The position numbers and the translations under genes were made by a program. The notes below the pieces were generated by a model. That model saw only the letters and a program-made list of their open reading frames with translations. It searched no databases and was not told the origin of the DNA. A stretch of 7,277 bases of DNA, taken from contig JADFGB010000045.1 in NCBI GenBank assembly GCA_022567875.1, forward strand, positions 1-7,277, written 5' to 3'. Origin of the DNA: Bacteroidota bacterium. Lineage in GTDB: Bacteria; Bacteroidota; Ignavibacteria; Ignavibacteriales; Ignavibacteriaceae. Below, piece by piece: positions 6,242 through 7,277 of the stretch (position 1 is its first letter; every line of letters starts with the position of its first letter).

Positions 6242-7277
6242 CTAAATTCTTTTAAGCAGTTTGTTAAGTTCATTTTCTCCATTTCTTCTTAGCTCAGTTT
6301 CATCATAGAGTAAAGATTTACTATCCCTAACAAGGCACTCCCCTTCTACCATAACAGAATCTATGTTATTTCTTCCCGCTGAATAAACAATTTTTGAATA
6401 AACATTCTCATTATCATTTGATAAAGAAAGAAACGGTGTTTCCAAATTCATAAGTACAATATCTGCTTTTTTACCTATTTCAATACTTCCAATTTCCGAA
6501 CCTAGTCCAAGTGCATTTGCTCCATTAATAGTAGCAAGTCTAAAAACTGTTTTTGCATCCATTTCTGTTGGACCGTGGATTGGTTTTTGGATAAGTGCTG
6601 CTAATCTCATTTCAGTAAAAATATTTAATTCATTATTGCAGGGCGCACCGTCAGAACCAAGTGAAACAGATATTCCTTCTTTTATAAACCTTGGTATATT
6701 GGCAATTCCGGAACCTAATTTTAAATTTGAAGAAGGACAATGTGCAATATTTACATTTTTATTTTTTAGAATACCTATTTCTTTATCATTAACGTGAATT
6801 CCGTGAGCAAGTACCGTTCTATTACTCAAAACACCAATAGAATTAAAGTAATCAATATTTTCTTTGTTAAATCTTTTTCTTACTTCCTCAATCTCTTTTT
6901 TATTTTCAGAAGAATGAGTATGGTATAAACTTCCATCAAAATCATTCATCATTTGCCAGGTTTCAATCAGAAGTTTCTCTGAACACGAAAGAACAAATCT
7001 TGGTGCAAAACCGTATTTAATTTTACCGTTATTTTTATTGTGAAAAGCTTTTGCTAATTCATAAGCTTCATTTAATTCATTTTCAGTGGAAGCTTTAAAA
7101 GAAGGGTAAAGATTGTTTATATCAATCATACATTTTCCGGCAGTAGCTCTCATCCCGGAATTTATTAATTCTTCAAAAACTACTTCCTGATGGCGAAGAG
7201 TTCCCATATCTAAAATAGTTGTAGTCCCACCAAGTAAAAGTTCATTGATTCCTAATCTAACAGAGGAGCGAAGAGAA
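6242..7277 (-). CDS. Amidohydrolase, MtaD/5'-deoxyadenosine deaminase/TrzA-like (N-terminus beyond window)
   Basis: The frame is open to the right edge, so the ATG at 7207 is internal; 344 residues are visible, and a typical 430-450-residue family member would lack about its first 80-110 here. The missing part should hold the HxH metal motif. Visible numbering: LLLGGTTTILDM (13-24), APRFVLSCSE (91-100), HTHSSEN (119-125, with a metal-ligand histidine and the catalytic glutamate), LAHGIHV (156-162), HCPSSNLKLGSG (179-190), GSDGAPCNN (207-215, metal-ligand aspartate), EMRLAALIQKPIHGPT (222-237) and EIGSIEIGKKADIVL (261-275). Together these mark the adenosine-type deaminase branch of the amidohydrolase superfamily (methylthioadenosine/S-adenosylhomocysteine or 5'-deoxyadenosine deaminase). 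GSDGAPCNN with APRFVLSCSE looks closer to the 5'-deoxyadenosine deaminase group, but the substrate cannot be fixed. Guanine deaminase and chlorohydrolase-like enzymes are alternatives. It ends in TAG, 8 bp before rdgB. Confidence 0.9.
   Translation of the reverse strand, partial: SLRSSVRLGINELLLGGTTTILDMGTLRHQEVVFEELINSGMRATAGKCMIDINNLYPSFKASTENELNEAYELAKAFHNKNNGKIKYGFAPRFVLSCSEKLLIETWQMMNDFDGSLYHTHSSENKKEIEEVRKRFNKENIDYFNSIGVLSNRTVLAHGIHVNDKEIGILKNKNVNIAHCPSSNLKLGSGIANIPRFIKEGISVSLGSDGAPCNNELNIFTEMRLAALIQKPIHGPTEMDAKTVFRLATINGANALGLGSEIGSIEIGKKADIVLMNLETPFLSLSNDNENVYSKIVYSAGRNNIDSVMVEGECLVRDSKSLLYDETELRRNGENELNKLLKRI

Noticed and set aside
7205..7207. ATG at 7207 (minus strand) as the true start of the amidohydrolase
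   Set aside because: The frame continues upstream to the window edge with family-typical sequence (LLLGGTTTILDM), and the protein would lack essential N-terminal parts.

Overview
The window is a strongly A+T-rich bacterial chromosome segment carrying mostly housekeeping genes. I see no mobile element, CRISPR array or RNA gene. The first gene, at the left edge, encodes a secreted beta-propeller protein with a C-terminal FlgD-like / type IX-secretion-type domain. Starts preceded by A/T-rich sequence with little or no Shine-Dalgarno signal fit the same group. Together they point to the Bacteroidota/Chlorobiota superphylum, most plausibly an Ignavibacteria-like organism. That placement is inference from gene content and style.

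Layout, left to right. (1) Positions 3-1148, + strand: the 3' part of the propeller protein gene, whose 5' end lies outside the window. (2) Positions 1193-2902, + strand: an ABC-F ATPase with two complete nucleotide-binding domains. It is stopped by an in-frame TGA at 2900-2902. The same frame stays open for 81 more codons, encoding a typical ABC-F C-terminal coiled-coil tail, and ends at a TGA (3146-3148) that overlaps the next ATG. (3) Positions 3148-3942, + strand: rsmA/ksgA, the 16S rRNA adenine dimethyltransferase. (4) Positions 3971-5626, + strand: a fusion of an eight-helix PAP2-type membrane phosphatase with a complete UbiE/MenG menaquinone methyltransferase. (5) A 16-bp convergent junction. 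(6) Positions 5643-6233, - strand: rdgB, the XTP/dITP pyrophosphatase. (7) Positions 6242-7277, - strand: an amidohydrolase of the MtaD/5'-deoxyadenosine deaminase/TrzA type, whose N-terminus lies beyond the right edge.

The + strand run ABC-F, rsmA, PAP2-UbiE is tightly packed (1-bp overlap if the ABC-F frame is full length, then 28 bp) and is probably one transcription unit joining translation/ribosome functions with quinone or lipid metabolism. The - strand pair (8-bp gap) joins a probable purine-nucleoside-type deaminase with the enzyme that clears deaminated purine nucleotides. Gene-free stretches are all short. The longest stretch outside an intact gene is the 246 bp holding the ABC-F tail remnant.

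Two observations deserve a second look: the single in-frame TGA in an otherwise intact ABC-F gene, and the PAP2-UbiE fusion, which has no ordinary start codon in its linker. I did not find a convincing undescribed multi-gene system here.
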